From assembly GCF_005239095.1 (NCBI RefSeq), contig NZ_SZUA01000002.1, forward strand, positions 124,001-188,000: DNA of 64,000 bases. Direction: 5' to 3'. Positions 41,646-50,999 of this stretch are shown piece after piece (the stretch's first letter is position 1; every line of letters starts with the position of its first letter). Below the pieces are notes generated by a model. The model made no database searches and was not told the origin of the DNA. It worked only from the letters and a program-made list of their open reading frames with translations. The stretch is from Luteimonas gilva. GTDB lineage: Bacteria; Pseudomonadota; Gammaproteobacteria; Xanthomonadales; Xanthomonadaceae. Both the position numbers and the translations under genes were made by a program.

Positions 41646-44600
41646 TCAAGCCGCCTGCACGATCCTGAGCGGGTTCTTCCACTCCGCCAGCAACGCCGCT
41701 TCGCGTTCCTTGGCCTTGTGCAGATGCGCTTCCTTGACATGCCCGTAGCCGCGGATCTGTTCGGGAATGCTCGCGATCTCCGCCGCCAAGGCCGCATTGC
41801 CCGAATCCAGTTCGTTCAACAGGCCGCCGATCGTCTTCTCGTAATCCTCGATCAAGCGGCGCTCGCCGCGGCGTTCCTCGGTGTAACCGAAGATATCCAG
41901 CGCGCCGCCGCGCAGGCCGCGGAATTTCGCGATCAGCTTGAACGCGGTGAAGACCCACGGGCCGAATTCCTTCTTCTGCAACCGGCCTTGGGCGTCCTTC
42001 TTGGCCAACAGCGGCGGCGCCAAGTGGAAGTGCAGCTTGTAGTCGCCGTCGAATTGCTGCTCCAACTTGCGCTTGAAGTCGCCGCTGGTGTACAGGCGCG
42101 CCACTTCGTATTCGTCCTTGTAGGCCATCAGCTTGAAGAAGTAGCGGGCCGCGGCTTCGGACAAGTCGGTCGAGCCCGGCGCCTTGGCCTGTTCGGCCGC
42201 GCGCACCTTGGCGACGAAGTCCGAGTAGCGCTTGGCGTACTTGGCGTTCTGGTAGTCGGTGAGGAAGGCGACACGGCGCGCGATCACCTCGTCCAGCGAA
42301 CGCGATAGGCGCGCGTCGTCCAGCGGTAGGAAGGCGACGCTGTCGCCGTGCGCGGGCACATGGCGCAGTTCGTCTTCGCGGCGGGTCGCGTTGAGCGCGT
42401 CGTTCAAGCCGGATTCGCGGCCTTCGGACGGGCGCGGCGGCAGCACCGGCAGTTCGCCCGGCTTGGATTCGGCCGCGGTCGGCGCGTTGCGCACGACGCC
42501 GGCCGCTTCGGCTACCGCATCCGGATCGATCGCCGCGAGCCGGCCCCAGGCGAACGCGGTCTTGTTCATCTCGACCGCCGCGCCGTTGAGCTCGATCGCG
42601 CGCGCGATCGATTCGAACGACAGCGGCACCAGGCCGCGCTGCCATGCATAGCCGAGGATGAAGAGGTTGGCGGCGATCGCATCGCCCATCAGCGCGGTCG
42701 CCAGTTGCGTGGCGTCCACTTGCAGCGGCGCGGCGCCCAGCGCGTGCCGCACGGCGGCGACGATGTCCGCGGCCGGGAACTGCATGTCCGGGCGCGTGGT
42801 GAAGGTGCCGGGCATCGCCTCGTAGGTGTTCAGCACCACCTGGGTGCGGCCGCTGCGGATCTTCGACAGCGCCCAATAGTCGTTGACCACCACCATGTCG
42901 CAGCCCAGCACCAGGTCGGCCTCGCCGGCGGCGATGCGCACGGCGTGGATGTCTTCCGGCGTCTTGGCGATGCGGATGTGCGTGGTCACCGCGCCGCCCT
43001 TTTGCGCCAGGCCGGTCTGGTCGAGCACGGTCGAGCCGCGGCCTTCCAGATGTCCGGCCATGCCGAGCAGGGCGCCGATCGTCACCACGCCGGTGCCGCC
43101 GACGCCGGTGATGAGGATGTTCCAGGGTTGCGACAGATCGGACGCGAATTGCGGCATCGGAATATTCGCCAACCGCTCGGCGGCCGACACTTTCTTGCCT
43201 TTGCGCGGCGCGCCGCCGTGGACGGTGACGAAGCTGGGGCAGAAGCCTTCGACGCAGCTGTAGTCCTTGTTGCAGTTGGATTGGTCGATCTCGCGCTTGC
43301 GGCCGAATTCGGTGTCTTTCGGCAGCACCGAGACGCAGAAGCTCTTCTGGCCGCAGTCGCCGCAGCCTTCGCAGACCAGGGTGTTCACGAACACGCGCTT
43401 TTGCGGATCGGGCATCTTGCCGCGCTTGCGGCGGCGGCGTTTTTCCGTGGCGCAGGTCTGGTCGTAGATCAGCACGCTGACGCCTTTCACTTCGCGCAGG
43501 CGCTTCTGCACCGCATCCAGTTCGCGGCGGTCCAGGAATTCCAGGCCGGATGGGAAGACCGAACGATCCGACCATTTCTCGATGTCGTCCGACAGCACGA
43601 CGATCGTCTGCACGCCCTCGCTGCGCACCTGATGCGCGATCTGCGGCACCGACAGCGTGCCGTCGACGGGTTGGCCGCCGGTCATCGCGACCGCGTCGTT
43701 ATACAGAATCTTGTAGGTGATGTTGACGCCGGCCGCGACCGACTGCCGGATCGCCAGCGAACCGCTGTGGAAATAGGTGCCGTCGCCCAGGTTCTGGAAC
43801 ACGTGCGGCGTGTCGGTGAACGCCGCTTGGCCGCACCAGGTGACGCCTTCGCCGCCCATCTGGGTGAAGGTGTCGGTGTCGCGGTCCATCCACGTCACCA
43901 TGTAGTGGCAGCCGATGCCGGCCAGGCCGCGCGAGCCCTCCGGCACCTTGGTCGAGGTGTTGTGCGGACAGCCGCTGCAGTAGTGCGGCACGCGCGGGAA
44001 GTTGGCGCGGGGCAGCGCGAGTTCGCTTTCCTTTTCCTCCATCCAGCGCAGCACGTCCTGCATGTGGACGCTGTCGTGGAAACGTTGGATGCGGCGCGCG
44101 ATCACGCCGGCGATGCGGGCCGGAGTCAGTTCGTTGGTCGAGGGCAGAATCCACTCGCCGCTTTCGTCGTACTTGCCGACGATGCTCGGCCTGCTGTTAT
44201 CGGCATTGATGCCTTCGAAGTTGTAGAACAGCTCCTTCATCTGGCTCTCGATGAAGCTGTGCTTCTCCTCGACCACCAGGATGTCCTGCAAGCCGCGCGC
44301 GAACGCGCGGATGCCGATCGGCTCCAGCGGCCAGGTCATGCCGACCTTGTAGACGCGGATGCCCAGGTCGGCGCAAGCGCGCGCGTCCAAGCCCAGGTAT
44401 TCCAACGCCTGCAGCACGTCCAGGTAGCTCTTGCCGGTGGTGACGATGCCCAGCCGCGCGTTCGGCGAATCGACCACGACGCGGTCGATCAGGTTCGCGC
44501 GGGCGAAGGCCTGCGCCGCCTTCACCGCGTAACGGTGCAGGCGCATTTCCTGGTCCAGCGGCGGATCCGGCCAGCGGATGTTCAAGCCGCCCATCGGCAT

Positions 44601-45344
44601 TTCGAAATCGTCCGGCGTGGCGATCTGCAGCGCGAACGGATTCACTTCCACCGATGCGGACGATTCGACCGTTTCGGCGATCGTCTTGAAGCCGACCCAG
44701 CGGCCGGTGTAGCGCGACATCGCCCAGCCGATCAGGCCCATGTCCAGGATGTCCTGCACGCCGGCCGGATTGAGGATCGGCATCATCGCGCTGGTGAATT
44801 CGCCTTCGCTGCCGTGCGGCAGCGTCGAGCTGCGGCAGGCGTGGTCGTCGGCGGCTAGCGCTAATACGCCGCCATGCTTGGAAGTGCCGGCGGCGTTGCC
44901 GTGCTTGAACACGTCGCCGCAACGATCCACGCCCGGGCCTTTGCCGTACCACATCGCGTACACGCCATCGACGGTCGCGCCGGGGAACAGGTTGGTCTGC
45001 TGCGTGCCCCAGACCATGGTCGCGCCCAGGTCTTCGTTCAAGCCGGGCTGGAATTTCACGTTCGCGTTCTGCAGGTGCTTGCGCGCGCGCCACAGTTCCA
45101 GATCGAAACCGCCCAGCGGCGAGCCGCGATAGCCGGAAATGAAACCGCCGGTGTTCAAACCGGCGGCTTGGTCGCGCAGCCGCTGCATCAGCGGCAACCG
45201 CACCAGTGCCTGCACGCCGGACAGGTAGATGCGGCCCGAGGTGCGGGTGAATTTGTCTTCCAGGGTGTAATCCAGATCCAACGCGCTCTTGGTCAGCTCG
45301 GTGTTGGCGGATTCGGGCGAGGACAGTTCGGCGGTGCTGGTCAT
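41646..45344 (-). CDS. indolepyruvate:ferredoxin oxidoreductase, fused alpha-beta form
   Basis: A 1232-residue fused 2-oxoacid oxidoreductase that decarboxylates aryl pyruvates (from aromatic amino acids) to acyl-CoA. The N-terminal pyrimidine-binding part starts SGRIYLSGVQALVRLPLMQR; the TPP region has CSGCPHNTSTKVPEG and GIGCHYMVTWMDRDTD. A cysteine cluster (VCEGCGDCGQKSFC with CNKDYSCVEGFC) holds Fe-S. The gamma-type domain follows (NILITGVGGTGVVTIGALLG). Start 45344 is the family start. The single-gene fused form is common in aerobic proteobacteria. A short G-run repeat (41602-41636) lies past its stop. Confidence 0.93.
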   Translation of the reverse strand: MTSTAELSSPESANTELTKSALDLDYTLEDKFTRTSGRIYLSGVQALVRLPLMQRLRDQAAGLNTGGFISGYRGSPLGGFDLELWRARKHLQNANVKFQPGLNEDLGATMVWGTQQTNLFPGATVDGVYAMWYGKGPGVDRCGDVFKHGNAAGTSKHGGVLALAADDHACRSSTLPHGSEGEFTSAMMPILNPAGVQDILDMGLIGWAMSRYTGRWVGFKTIAETVESSASVEVNPFALQIATPDDFEMPMGGLNIRWPDPPLDQEMRLHRYAVKAAQAFARANLIDRVVVDSPNARLGIVTTGKSYLDVLQALEYLGLDARACADLGIRVYKVGMTWPLEPIGIRAFARGLQDILVVEEKHSFIESQMKELFYNFEGINADNSRPSIVGKYDESGEWILPSTNELTPARIAGVIARRIQRFHDSVHMQDVLRWMEEKESELALPRANFPRVPHYCSGCPHNTSTKVPEGSRGLAGIGCHYMVTWMDRDTDTFTQMGGEGVTWCGQAAFTDTPHVFQNLGDGTYFHSGSLAIRQSVAAGVNITYKILYNDAVAMTGGQPVDGTLSVPQIAHQVRSEGVQTIVVLSDDIEKWSDRSVFPSGLEFLDRRELDAVQKRLREVKGVSVLIYDQTCATEKRRRRKRGKMPDPQKRVFVNTLVCEGCGDCGQKSFCVSVLPKDTEFGRKREIDQSNCNKDYSCVEGFCPSFVTVHGGAPRKGKKVSAAERLANIPMPQFASDLSQPWNILITGVGGTGVVTIGALLGMAGHLEGRGSTVLDQTGLAQKGGAVTTHIRIAKTPEDIHAVRIAAGEADLVLGCDMVVVNDYWALSKIRSGRTQVVLNTYEAMPGTFTTRPDMQFPAADIVAAVRHALGAAPLQVDATQLATALMGDAIAANLFILGYAWQRGLVPLSFESIARAIELNGAAVEMNKTAFAWGRLAAIDPDAVAEAAGVVRNAPTAAESKPGELPVLPPRPSEGRESGLNDALNATRREDELRHVPAHGDSVAFLPLDDARLSRSLDEVIARRVAFLTDYQNAKYAKRYSDFVAKVRAAEQAKAPGSTDLSEAAARYFFKLMAYKDEYEVARLYTSGDFKRKLEQQFDGDYKLHFHLAPPLLAKKDAQGRLQKKEFGPWVFTAFKLIAKFRGLRGGALDIFGYTEERRGERRLIEDYEKTIGGLLNELDSGNAALAAEIASIPEQIRGYGHVKEAHLHKAKEREAALLAEWKNPLRIVQAA

Positions 45345-45430
45345 GGCGTGCGTGGCTGCGGCACCGGGAAGGCGCCGTGGGCTGCGGAATGGGGAGCGCA
45401 ATTCTACCAGCCGCCCGCCAATCACCCTCG

Positions 45431-45536
45431 TGTAGGAGCGGCTTCAGCCGCGAGCTCTTTCCCTCACGCCCGAGCGACCCTGAAGGCGGCGCGGCGACCT
45501 GCCCGAAGAGCTCGCGGCCGAAGCCGCTCCCCACAG
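45431..45536. repeat. REP-like palindrome
   Basis: Left half TGTAGGAGCGGCTTCAGCCG and right half AAGAGCTCGCGGCCGAAGCC. Same family as 21715. It sits between the divergent oxidoreductase and EAL genes, so within a promoter region rather than after a stop. Confidence 0.8.
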
Positions 45537-45597
45537 CGAAAGCGGGGTAGAGTGGCGCCCTCGGGGGAGTCCAGGACCGGACGCGCGGAGGCCAGGC

Positions 45598-47454
45598 ATG
45601 CCGAACATGCAGGCGAACCGGAAAGAGGAAGGCGCCTGGGCGCGCCGGCACAACCACGCCCTGGTGGCGCTGGCCCGGCAGGTCTGGCACGAGGACTGCT
45701 CGCTCGCCAGCGCCTACGCGATCATCTGCGAGACCGCCGCCGAGACGCTCGAAGTCGAGCGCGTCAACATCTGGCGCTGCGACGCCGCCGATGCTCTGCG
45801 CTGCGTGCACAGCTACGAGCGCAGCGCGCGCCGCCACAATCCGCCCGGCTTCGAAGAAACGATCCGCCCGCTCGGCGACTACGCGGCGCTGCTCGGCGAG
45901 GTGCGCGTGATCGACGCGGCGGACGTGACCGCCCATTCGACCTTGTCGGCATCGGGCACTTCGCTCGGCGATTATCTGCACCGCCACGACGTCCGTTCGC
46001 TGCTCGACGCGCCGATGCGCAGCGAAGGCGAGTTGATCGGCGTGGTCTGCCACGAACAGGTCGGCGCGGCGCGGATGTGGACGCCGGAGGACGAAGCCTT
46101 CGCCGGCAGCATCGGCGATTACGCGGCGATGGCCTACGAAACCCACCGCCGGCGCGATGCGGAAGGCCGCCTGCGCTATCTGGAGCTGCACGATCCGCAC
46201 ACCGATCTGCCCAATCGCGACCATCTGCTGGAAGTCGCGCATTCGGCTTTGCGTCCTTTGCACGGAGACACCGCCGGCGTGGCGGCGATCCATCTGCAGG
46301 TCGATACGCTGCTGCACGACGATCCGGAGGCGACGGACGCCTTGCTGATCGCCGCCGCCGATCGTTTGCGCGAAGAATTCTGCGAAATAGCCACCTTGGC
46401 GCGGGTCCGCAGCGACGCGTTCGCGCTGCTGCCGCACCGCCATCTGCACGAAACCGAAGCCTTGAACTTGGCCGAGCGCTGCATCGAGCTGGTGCACGAG
46501 GCCGCGCGCGATGCCGGCGCGCACGACATCCAGGCCGCCGCGGGCATCGCGTTCTCGCGCGATCTGGTGGCGCCGTCGGCGGATGCGCTGCTGCGCAACG
46601 CGGAGCTGGCCAGCCAGCGCGCGCGGCAGGGCAGCCCGGACCGTTGCGAAGTGTTCGACGCCGAACACCATCGCGGCTTGATGAATCGCCTGCGCACCGA
46701 ACGCGCGTTGCGCGATGCGGTCACGGAAGGCCGGTTGGAGGTGCATTACCAGCCCGAAATCGACTTGCGCGACGGCCGCTGGCGCGCCGCCGAGGCCTTG
46801 CTGCGCTGGCGCGACGAGCAGGGCCGGCTGCATTCGGCCTCGGAATTCATCGAGGTGGCCGAAGCTTCGGGCCAAATCGTGCCGCTCGGCCGCTGGGTAT
46901 TGGGCGAAGCCTGCCGTGTGGCGAGCGCCTGGCCCGAGCGCGACGGCGCCGCGCCGCTGCTGCGGGTGAACGTGTCCGCGCGGCAATTCGAGCAGCCCGG
47001 CTTGATCGCCGACGTCACCCAGGCCTTGATGGCGTCGGGCTTGCCGGCCGAGCGCTTATGCCTGGAATTGACCGAAACGGCGCTGCTGCGCGACGAACTC
47101 GCCGCCGCGCACACCCTGTCGCGCCTGCGCGGGTTGGGTGTAGGCGTGGCGCTGGACGATTTCGGCAGCGGCTATTCCTCGCTGCTGTATCTCAAGCATC
47201 TGCCGATCGACGCGCTGAAGCTCGACCAGGCTTTCGTCGCCGGGTTGCCGACGGACCGCTACGACTTGGCGATCGTGCAAGCGATCTCGACTTTGGCGCG
47301 GCAGGTCGGCATCGAAGTGGTGGCCGAGGGGGTGGAGACGCTGCAGCAGGCCGACGCGTTGCGCGAATGCGGCATCGGCCGCGCGCAAGGGCATCTGTTC
47401 GCGCCCGCGATTACGGCCGATGCCGTGCTGAAGAAGTTCGGCGGCGATGCTTAA
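45598..47454 (+). CDS. GAF - degenerate GGDEF - EAL cyclic-di-GMP phosphodiesterase
   Basis: A 618-residue soluble signalling protein. Residues about 25-185 form a GAF-type sensor (LARQVWHEDCSLASAYAIICETAAETL ... RSLLDAPMRSEGELIGVVCHEQ). Residues about 195-365 are a GGDEF fold in which the signature is lost (RVRSDAFALLPHRH), so no cyclase activity is expected. The EAL domain (about 375-612) is intact: AAEALLRW, NVSARQF, ELTETALL, DDFGSGYSSLLYLKHLPIDALKLD and VVAEGVET, the full metal and catalytic set. It should hydrolyse c-di-GMP in response to a small ligand. Confidence 0.93.
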   Translation: MPNMQANRKEEGAWARRHNHALVALARQVWHEDCSLASAYAIICETAAETLEVERVNIWRCDAADALRCVHSYERSARRHNPPGFEETIRPLGDYAALLGEVRVIDAADVTAHSTLSASGTSLGDYLHRHDVRSLLDAPMRSEGELIGVVCHEQVGAARMWTPEDEAFAGSIGDYAAMAYETHRRRDAEGRLRYLELHDPHTDLPNRDHLLEVAHSALRPLHGDTAGVAAIHLQVDTLLHDDPEATDALLIAAADRLREEFCEIATLARVRSDAFALLPHRHLHETEALNLAERCIELVHEAARDAGAHDIQAAAGIAFSRDLVAPSADALLRNAELASQRARQGSPDRCEVFDAEHHRGLMNRLRTERALRDAVTEGRLEVHYQPEIDLRDGRWRAAEALLRWRDEQGRLHSASEFIEVAEASGQIVPLGRWVLGEACRVASAWPERDGAAPLLRVNVSARQFEQPGLIADVTQALMASGLPAERLCLELTETALLRDELAAAHTLSRLRGLGVGVALDDFGSGYSSLLYLKHLPIDALKLDQAFVAGLPTDRYDLAIVQAISTLARQVGIEVVAEGVETLQQADALRECGIGRAQGHLFAPAITADAVLKKFGGDA

Positions 47455-47568
47455 CGGACCGGCGCCGCGGCCGGTTCGCATCGCCCATTGAGCGGGCGTT
47501 CCGGCATTCAACGAAGTCCTAACCCGAATCAGGGAAAATGGAGCCATCCGATTTTTTGGAGCGAAGAC

Positions 47569-47844
47569 ATGTGCCGGAACATCAGAACCCTGTTCAACTT
47601 CGAACCGCCGGCCACCGACCGCGAAGTGCGCGACGCCGCGCTGCAGTTCGTGCGCAAGCTGAGCGGGTTCAACAGTCCGTCGAAGGCCAATCAGGCCGCA
47701 TTCGACCGGGCGGTGGACGAGATCGCGGCTTCGGCGCGGGCTTTGGTCGATTCGCTGACGACGATTTCGGAGCCGCGCGACCGCGAGGTGGAAGCGGCCA
47801 AGGCGAAGGCGCGGTCGGCGCAGCGGTTCGCGCCCGTTCGCTAG
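47569..47844 (+). CDS. DUF2277 family protein
   Basis: A 91-residue protein with the family start MCRNIRTLFNFEPPATDREV and a helical body (FVRKLSGFNSPSKANQAAF). GGAG lies 9 bases before ATG 47569. Small conserved cytosolic proteins of this family have no firm function; some are described as HTH-like. It stands alone. Confidence 0.85.
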   Translation: MCRNIRTLFNFEPPATDREVRDAALQFVRKLSGFNSPSKANQAAFDRAVDEIAASARALVDSLTTISEPRDREVEAAKAKARSAQRFAPVR

Positions 47845-47870
47845 CCGGGCCGGTTTTGTAGGGCGGCTTT

Positions 47871-47997
47871 TGTAGGAGCGGCTTTAGCCGCGAGCCTTTT
47901 CCTTCAAATCGAGACATCGCCGCGATTTCAGAGAAAAGCTCGCGGCTAAAGCCGCTCCTACGAAGAGCGACAGCAAAGCAGCGGAGCAAGCTCCGCT
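47871..47997. repeat. REP-like palindrome plus a second small palindrome
   Basis: 47871-47961 has TGTAGGAGCGGCTTTAGCCG and AAAGCTCGCGGCTAAAGCCG. Just after it (about 47974-47997) lies AGCGGAGCAAGCTCCGCT, a second motif that recurs near 53563 next to another REP element, so the two form a composite unit. Confidence 0.8.
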
Positions 47998-48016
47998 CTA
48001 CAAGACGGAGCGTGGG

Positions 48017-48757
48017 TCAGCCGGCTTCGACGGCGATGTTGTGCGCTTGCAGCCATTCGCGCACTTGCTCGCGTTCGCGCTTGCTCTTCAGGTCGAGCGA
48101 GGTTTCCGGCGTCATGAACAGGTAGCGCTGGAAGGTGACGCCCTGCGCGTTCTTCGCGTTCGGGTCGGCCCCAGCTTCGAGCAGCTGCAGCACGCGTCCG
48201 GTTTCGTTGATTTTCGCGGCCAGGTGCAGGGCGGTATTGCCTTGGCGGTCGGCGGCGGCGACCTTGGCGCCGGATTTGAGCAGGAAATCGGCGTGGTCGG
48301 CGCGTTCGGCCATCAGCGCGGCCATCAGCGGCGTGACGCCGGTCACCGTGTTCGGCGTGTCCGGGCTCGCGCCTTTTTCCAGCAGTTTGCGCAGGTAGTA
48401 ATCGGTGTCGGCCATCGCCGCCAGATGCACGGCGGTGACGCCGTCGTCGTTGCCGCGCGCCGGATCCGCGCCTGCGGCGAGCAGGGCGTCGAAGCCGTCG
48501 CGGCTCTGGTTGAGCATCGCCCATTGCAGCATGGGCAGGCCTTTCTCGCCCTGCGCGTTGGGATTGGCGCCGCCGGCGACCAGTTCCTTGATTCGCGCGG
48601 CGTCGCCGGCTTTAACGGCGTCGGCCAGCACGGCGGAAGCGGAATCGTGGAAGGTCTTGGCGGTGTCCATCGGCGCGGAGTTCCCTTGGCGTGCGCAGGC
48701 CGCGCACGCCAGCAGCATAAGCGAGAGGAAGGCGATGATGCGGAGCGGAGCGAGCAT
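48017..48757 (-). CDS. ankyrin-repeat lipoprotein, putative immunity protein of the upstream lipase
   Basis: A 246-residue protein with a signal peptide and lipobox (LLAC, Cys18). The mature part is about five ankyrin repeats (DAARIKELVAGGANPNAQGEKG, GFDALLAAGADPARGNDDGVTAVHLAA, GNTALHLAAKINETGRVLQLLEAGADPNAKNAQG). The end (EREQVREWLQAHNIAVE) matches that of the ankyrin lipoprotein at 51000-51734. It follows the lipase gene on the same strand. Periplasmic ankyrin lipoproteins next to secreted lipases are often immunity proteins; here this is inferred from position and duplication. Confidence 0.8.
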   Translation of the reverse strand: MLAPLRIIAFLSLMLLACAACARQGNSAPMDTAKTFHDSASAVLADAVKAGDAARIKELVAGGANPNAQGEKGLPMLQWAMLNQSRDGFDALLAAGADPARGNDDGVTAVHLAAMADTDYYLRKLLEKGASPDTPNTVTGVTPLMAALMAERADHADFLLKSGAKVAAADRQGNTALHLAAKINETGRVLQLLEAGADPNAKNAQGVTFQRYLFMTPETSLDLKSKREREQVREWLQAHNIAVEAG

Positions 48758-48788
48758 GGGGCTAGGTTATGCGAGGAACGAGTGAATG

Positions 48789-48837
48789 GGAACGAGAAAC
48801 GAGTGGAAAGCGAAGGCTCCCACTCGTTTCTCGTTCC
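48789..48837. terminator. hairpin between lipase and ankyrin genes
   Basis: Eighteen-base perfect arms, GGAACGAGAAACGAGTGG and CCACTCGTTTCTCGTTCC, with a 13-base loop, just after the lipase stop and before the ankyrin gene. It could partly end transcription or stabilise mRNA, so that the two genes are made in different amounts. Confidence 0.55.
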
Positions 48838-48859
48838 TCACCACTAGTTTCTGGACGTA

Positions 48860-50362
48860 TTACCAGTTCCAGGGCATCACGCTGTTGACGCCTTCGGCCA
48901 CGTCGCCGGCGAAGTCGGTCACGCCTTGGGTCACGTCCCCGGCAAAGTCGACCACGCCCTCGGTCACGGTGCCCAGGGTATCGGCGGTCCATTCGACAGC
49001 GTCGCCGCCGAATTCGATCACGTCGCCGACGAGTTCGCCGCCGCCTTCAAGCACGCCGGCCACGGCATTGGCCGGCGTCTCCAGGCCCAGGAAATCGCCC
49101 AGGTCGCGGATGGTGCTGCCGCCGTAGTTGGCGATGTCGCTCACCTGCGCGCTGGCGTAGTCGGCGCCGCCGGAGATCAGGTCGCCGGTCACGTTGAACG
49201 CGCCTTCGGCCACGTCGCCCAGGATGTTGAACGAACCTTCGACGTAATCGCCCTGCGCGAAGTCGGTATCGATCACGTTCTGCACGTCGTCGACCTTGCC
49301 GCCGACCGAATCGACTACGTCGGTGCCGGTGGTCCACAGGCCTTCGGCGATGTTGCCGATGCTGTTGATCGTGTATTCGGACGCGTTCTCGCGCACGTCG
49401 CCGGCCAGGCCGTCGACGTTCAGCACTTCGGACTCGGGCGCGCGCGGCGTGCCGTTGCGCACGGCTTCGACGAACGAAGTGCCGTTGCCGCTGCCGCCGT
49501 GGCTGTCGATGAACGGCGTCATACCGGCCGGCAAGGCGAGGCGCCATTCGGTGCCGACCGCGTCGGGCGTGCCGTTCAGGCCGGGCACGTCCTGCTGCAC
49601 GGTGTTCAGCGGATCGGTTTCGACGATGTAGCGGCGCACTTGGCCGCTGTCGGCCACATTTTCGCGCGCGGCGTTCGGGCTGAAGCCCAGGTCGGATAGG
49701 GTATCGTCGCTCAGGCCCGCGGCGTTGAAGGTCACGCCCGCACCGCCGGTGGCCAAGGACGCAGCCGATGCCAGGCCGCCGCCCAGCGAGTGGCCGGTGA
49801 ACACCACGTTGCCGTCGCCGAAAGCGACTTCGGCTTCTTTGGCCAGCGCCACCGCCTGGTTGTACTGTGCGGTCTCGAAGCCGAACGCCTGGCCGGCATC
49901 GGCGCCGATGTCGGCCATTTCCGACGGATCGGTGCCGGCGTAGGCGACCACGTACTGGCCCTGGTCGTTCTGGTAGATGCCGGCGCGGAAACCGGTGTTG
50001 CTGTCTTCCAGCATCGCCGGATCGATCGGGATGTGATTGCCCTGCTTGTCCACCAGGAACTTGCCGCCGTTCGGATCCGGCTGCAGTCGGTTCCAGCCGG
50101 CGGCTTCCAGTTCGGTCGACGACTGCGTGCCGGTGCCGTTCGGCCCGGTCACCGTGTAGACGTCGTTGGACATCTGCGCGAACTGCAGATCGTTCTGCTG
50201 CTGCGGCTGCTGGCCGGCGATCTGGTCGCTGAAGGTCTCGCCGTTGGTCTGCGCGGCGCGCGGATAGCTCTGCTGCGTCGGCTGCGGTTGCACCGGCTGC
50301 ATCAGATAGCGCATCAGCGCTTCGTTGGAGACGCTGGAGTTGACGCCGTCGAGCAAGGACAT
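48860..50362 (-). CDS. class 3 lipase-like putative effector with repetitive tail
   Basis: A 500-residue protein without signal peptide. The Gln/Pro-rich N-terminus (QPVQPQPTQQSYP) is disordered. The alpha/beta-hydrolase core has FTGHSLGGGLASAASLATGG (nucleophile Ser192) and is close to the second lipase of this window (shared NTGFRAGIY and YNQAVALA). Residues about 330-500 form a tail of repeats of the type VGDVxxGxxDxAGDV, predicted amphipathic. Lack of a signal peptide, the neighbouring ankyrin lipoprotein and its duplicate point to a phospholipase effector delivered by a type VI or type IV system. ATG 50362 is preferred to GTG 50371. Confidence 0.8.
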   Translation of the reverse strand: MSLLDGVNSSVSNEALMRYLMQPVQPQPTQQSYPRAAQTNGETFSDQIAGQQPQQQNDLQFAQMSNDVYTVTGPNGTGTQSSTELEAAGWNRLQPDPNGGKFLVDKQGNHIPIDPAMLEDSNTGFRAGIYQNDQGQYVVAYAGTDPSEMADIGADAGQAFGFETAQYNQAVALAKEAEVAFGDGNVVFTGHSLGGGLASAASLATGGAGVTFNAAGLSDDTLSDLGFSPNAARENVADSGQVRRYIVETDPLNTVQQDVPGLNGTPDAVGTEWRLALPAGMTPFIDSHGGSGNGTSFVEAVRNGTPRAPESEVLNVDGLAGDVRENASEYTINSIGNIAEGLWTTGTDVVDSVGGKVDDVQNVIDTDFAQGDYVEGSFNILGDVAEGAFNVTGDLISGGADYASAQVSDIANYGGSTIRDLGDFLGLETPANAVAGVLEGGGELVGDVIEFGGDAVEWTADTLGTVTEGVVDFAGDVTQGVTDFAGDVAEGVNSVMPWNW

Positions 50363-50529
50363 GCGGACCACCCGGGGTTGACCGTACTGAGCCGTAGGTT
50401 AGGGGGCGGTTCGGGCGGCTGAATAGCTAGTGCAGACCCTAGGGAAGGCGCCGAGCCGTAGGGTGGGCCTTGGCCCACCATCGCCCTCTCCGGCCGCGGC
50501 GGACATGAGCGGAAAGAAGGATCAGCTCC

Positions 50530-50605
50530 GTAGCCCGGGTAAGCGCAGCGCACCCGGGGCCAGCCGCAGCGGATTTCCCGGGTGCGCTGCGCTTACCCGG
50601 GCTAC
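50530..50605. repeat. long perfect palindrome
   Basis: Arms of 29 bases (GTAGCCCGGGTAAGCGCAGC ... and its exact complement) enclose an 18-base loop. It starts 2 bases after the YqcC-like stop, in the gap before the lipase gene. This 'GTAGCCCGGGTAAGCGCAGC' element is of a type I know from other gammaproteobacterial genomes. It may terminate the YqcC transcript. Confidence 0.8.
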
Positions 50606-50607
50606 GG

Positions 50608-50931
50608 TCATGCCGAGGCGAACAGATAGTCGAACTCGCACAGCAGGCCGATCAGTCGCTCGCAGTCCTCGCGCCCGTCCAGGTTGCGGATCGCGTAGGT
50701 GCCCACCTGGCTGCGCGGCGGGAAGGCGCCGCCTGTCGCGACGATCTCGCGCACCCGGGGCAGCAGTACGAACTGCAACCATTCTTCGAAGGCCATGGTG
50801 TCGGCCGCGAAGGCTTTGCGGAAGCCGTAGGCTCCCTCCGGAAGCGGTTCGTCGCGCCAGGCGCCGATCCGGCGCAGTTCGGTTTCGATCGCATCGGCGC
50901 TGGCCAACGCCCGTTCGTGCAATCCGCTCAT
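50608..50931 (-). CDS. YqcC-like (DUF446) protein
   Basis: A 107-residue cytosolic helical protein. It matches the YqcC family in 'IETELRRIGAWRDEPLPEG', 'AFAADTMAFEEWLQFVLLPR' and the end 'LIGLLCEFDYLF'. Start 50931 gives the usual family N-terminus. The function of YqcC is not established; in E. coli it adjoins truC. Here it lies between the second ankyrin gene and the first lipase gene on the same strand. Confidence 0.85.
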   Translation of the reverse strand: MSGLHERALASADAIETELRRIGAWRDEPLPEGAYGFRKAFAADTMAFEEWLQFVLLPRVREIVATGGAFPPRSQVGTYAIRNLDGREDCERLIGLLCEFDYLFASA

Positions 50932-50999
50932 GGCTCGTCCCTGGTTGTCCGCGCAGCGCGGCAAAACCATTGACGGGAAATGCGGGGCCCGGCGTCCAG

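Noticed and set aside
45598-47454. Active diguanylate cyclase
   Set aside because: The GGDEF signature is lost; only the EAL half has its catalytic residues.
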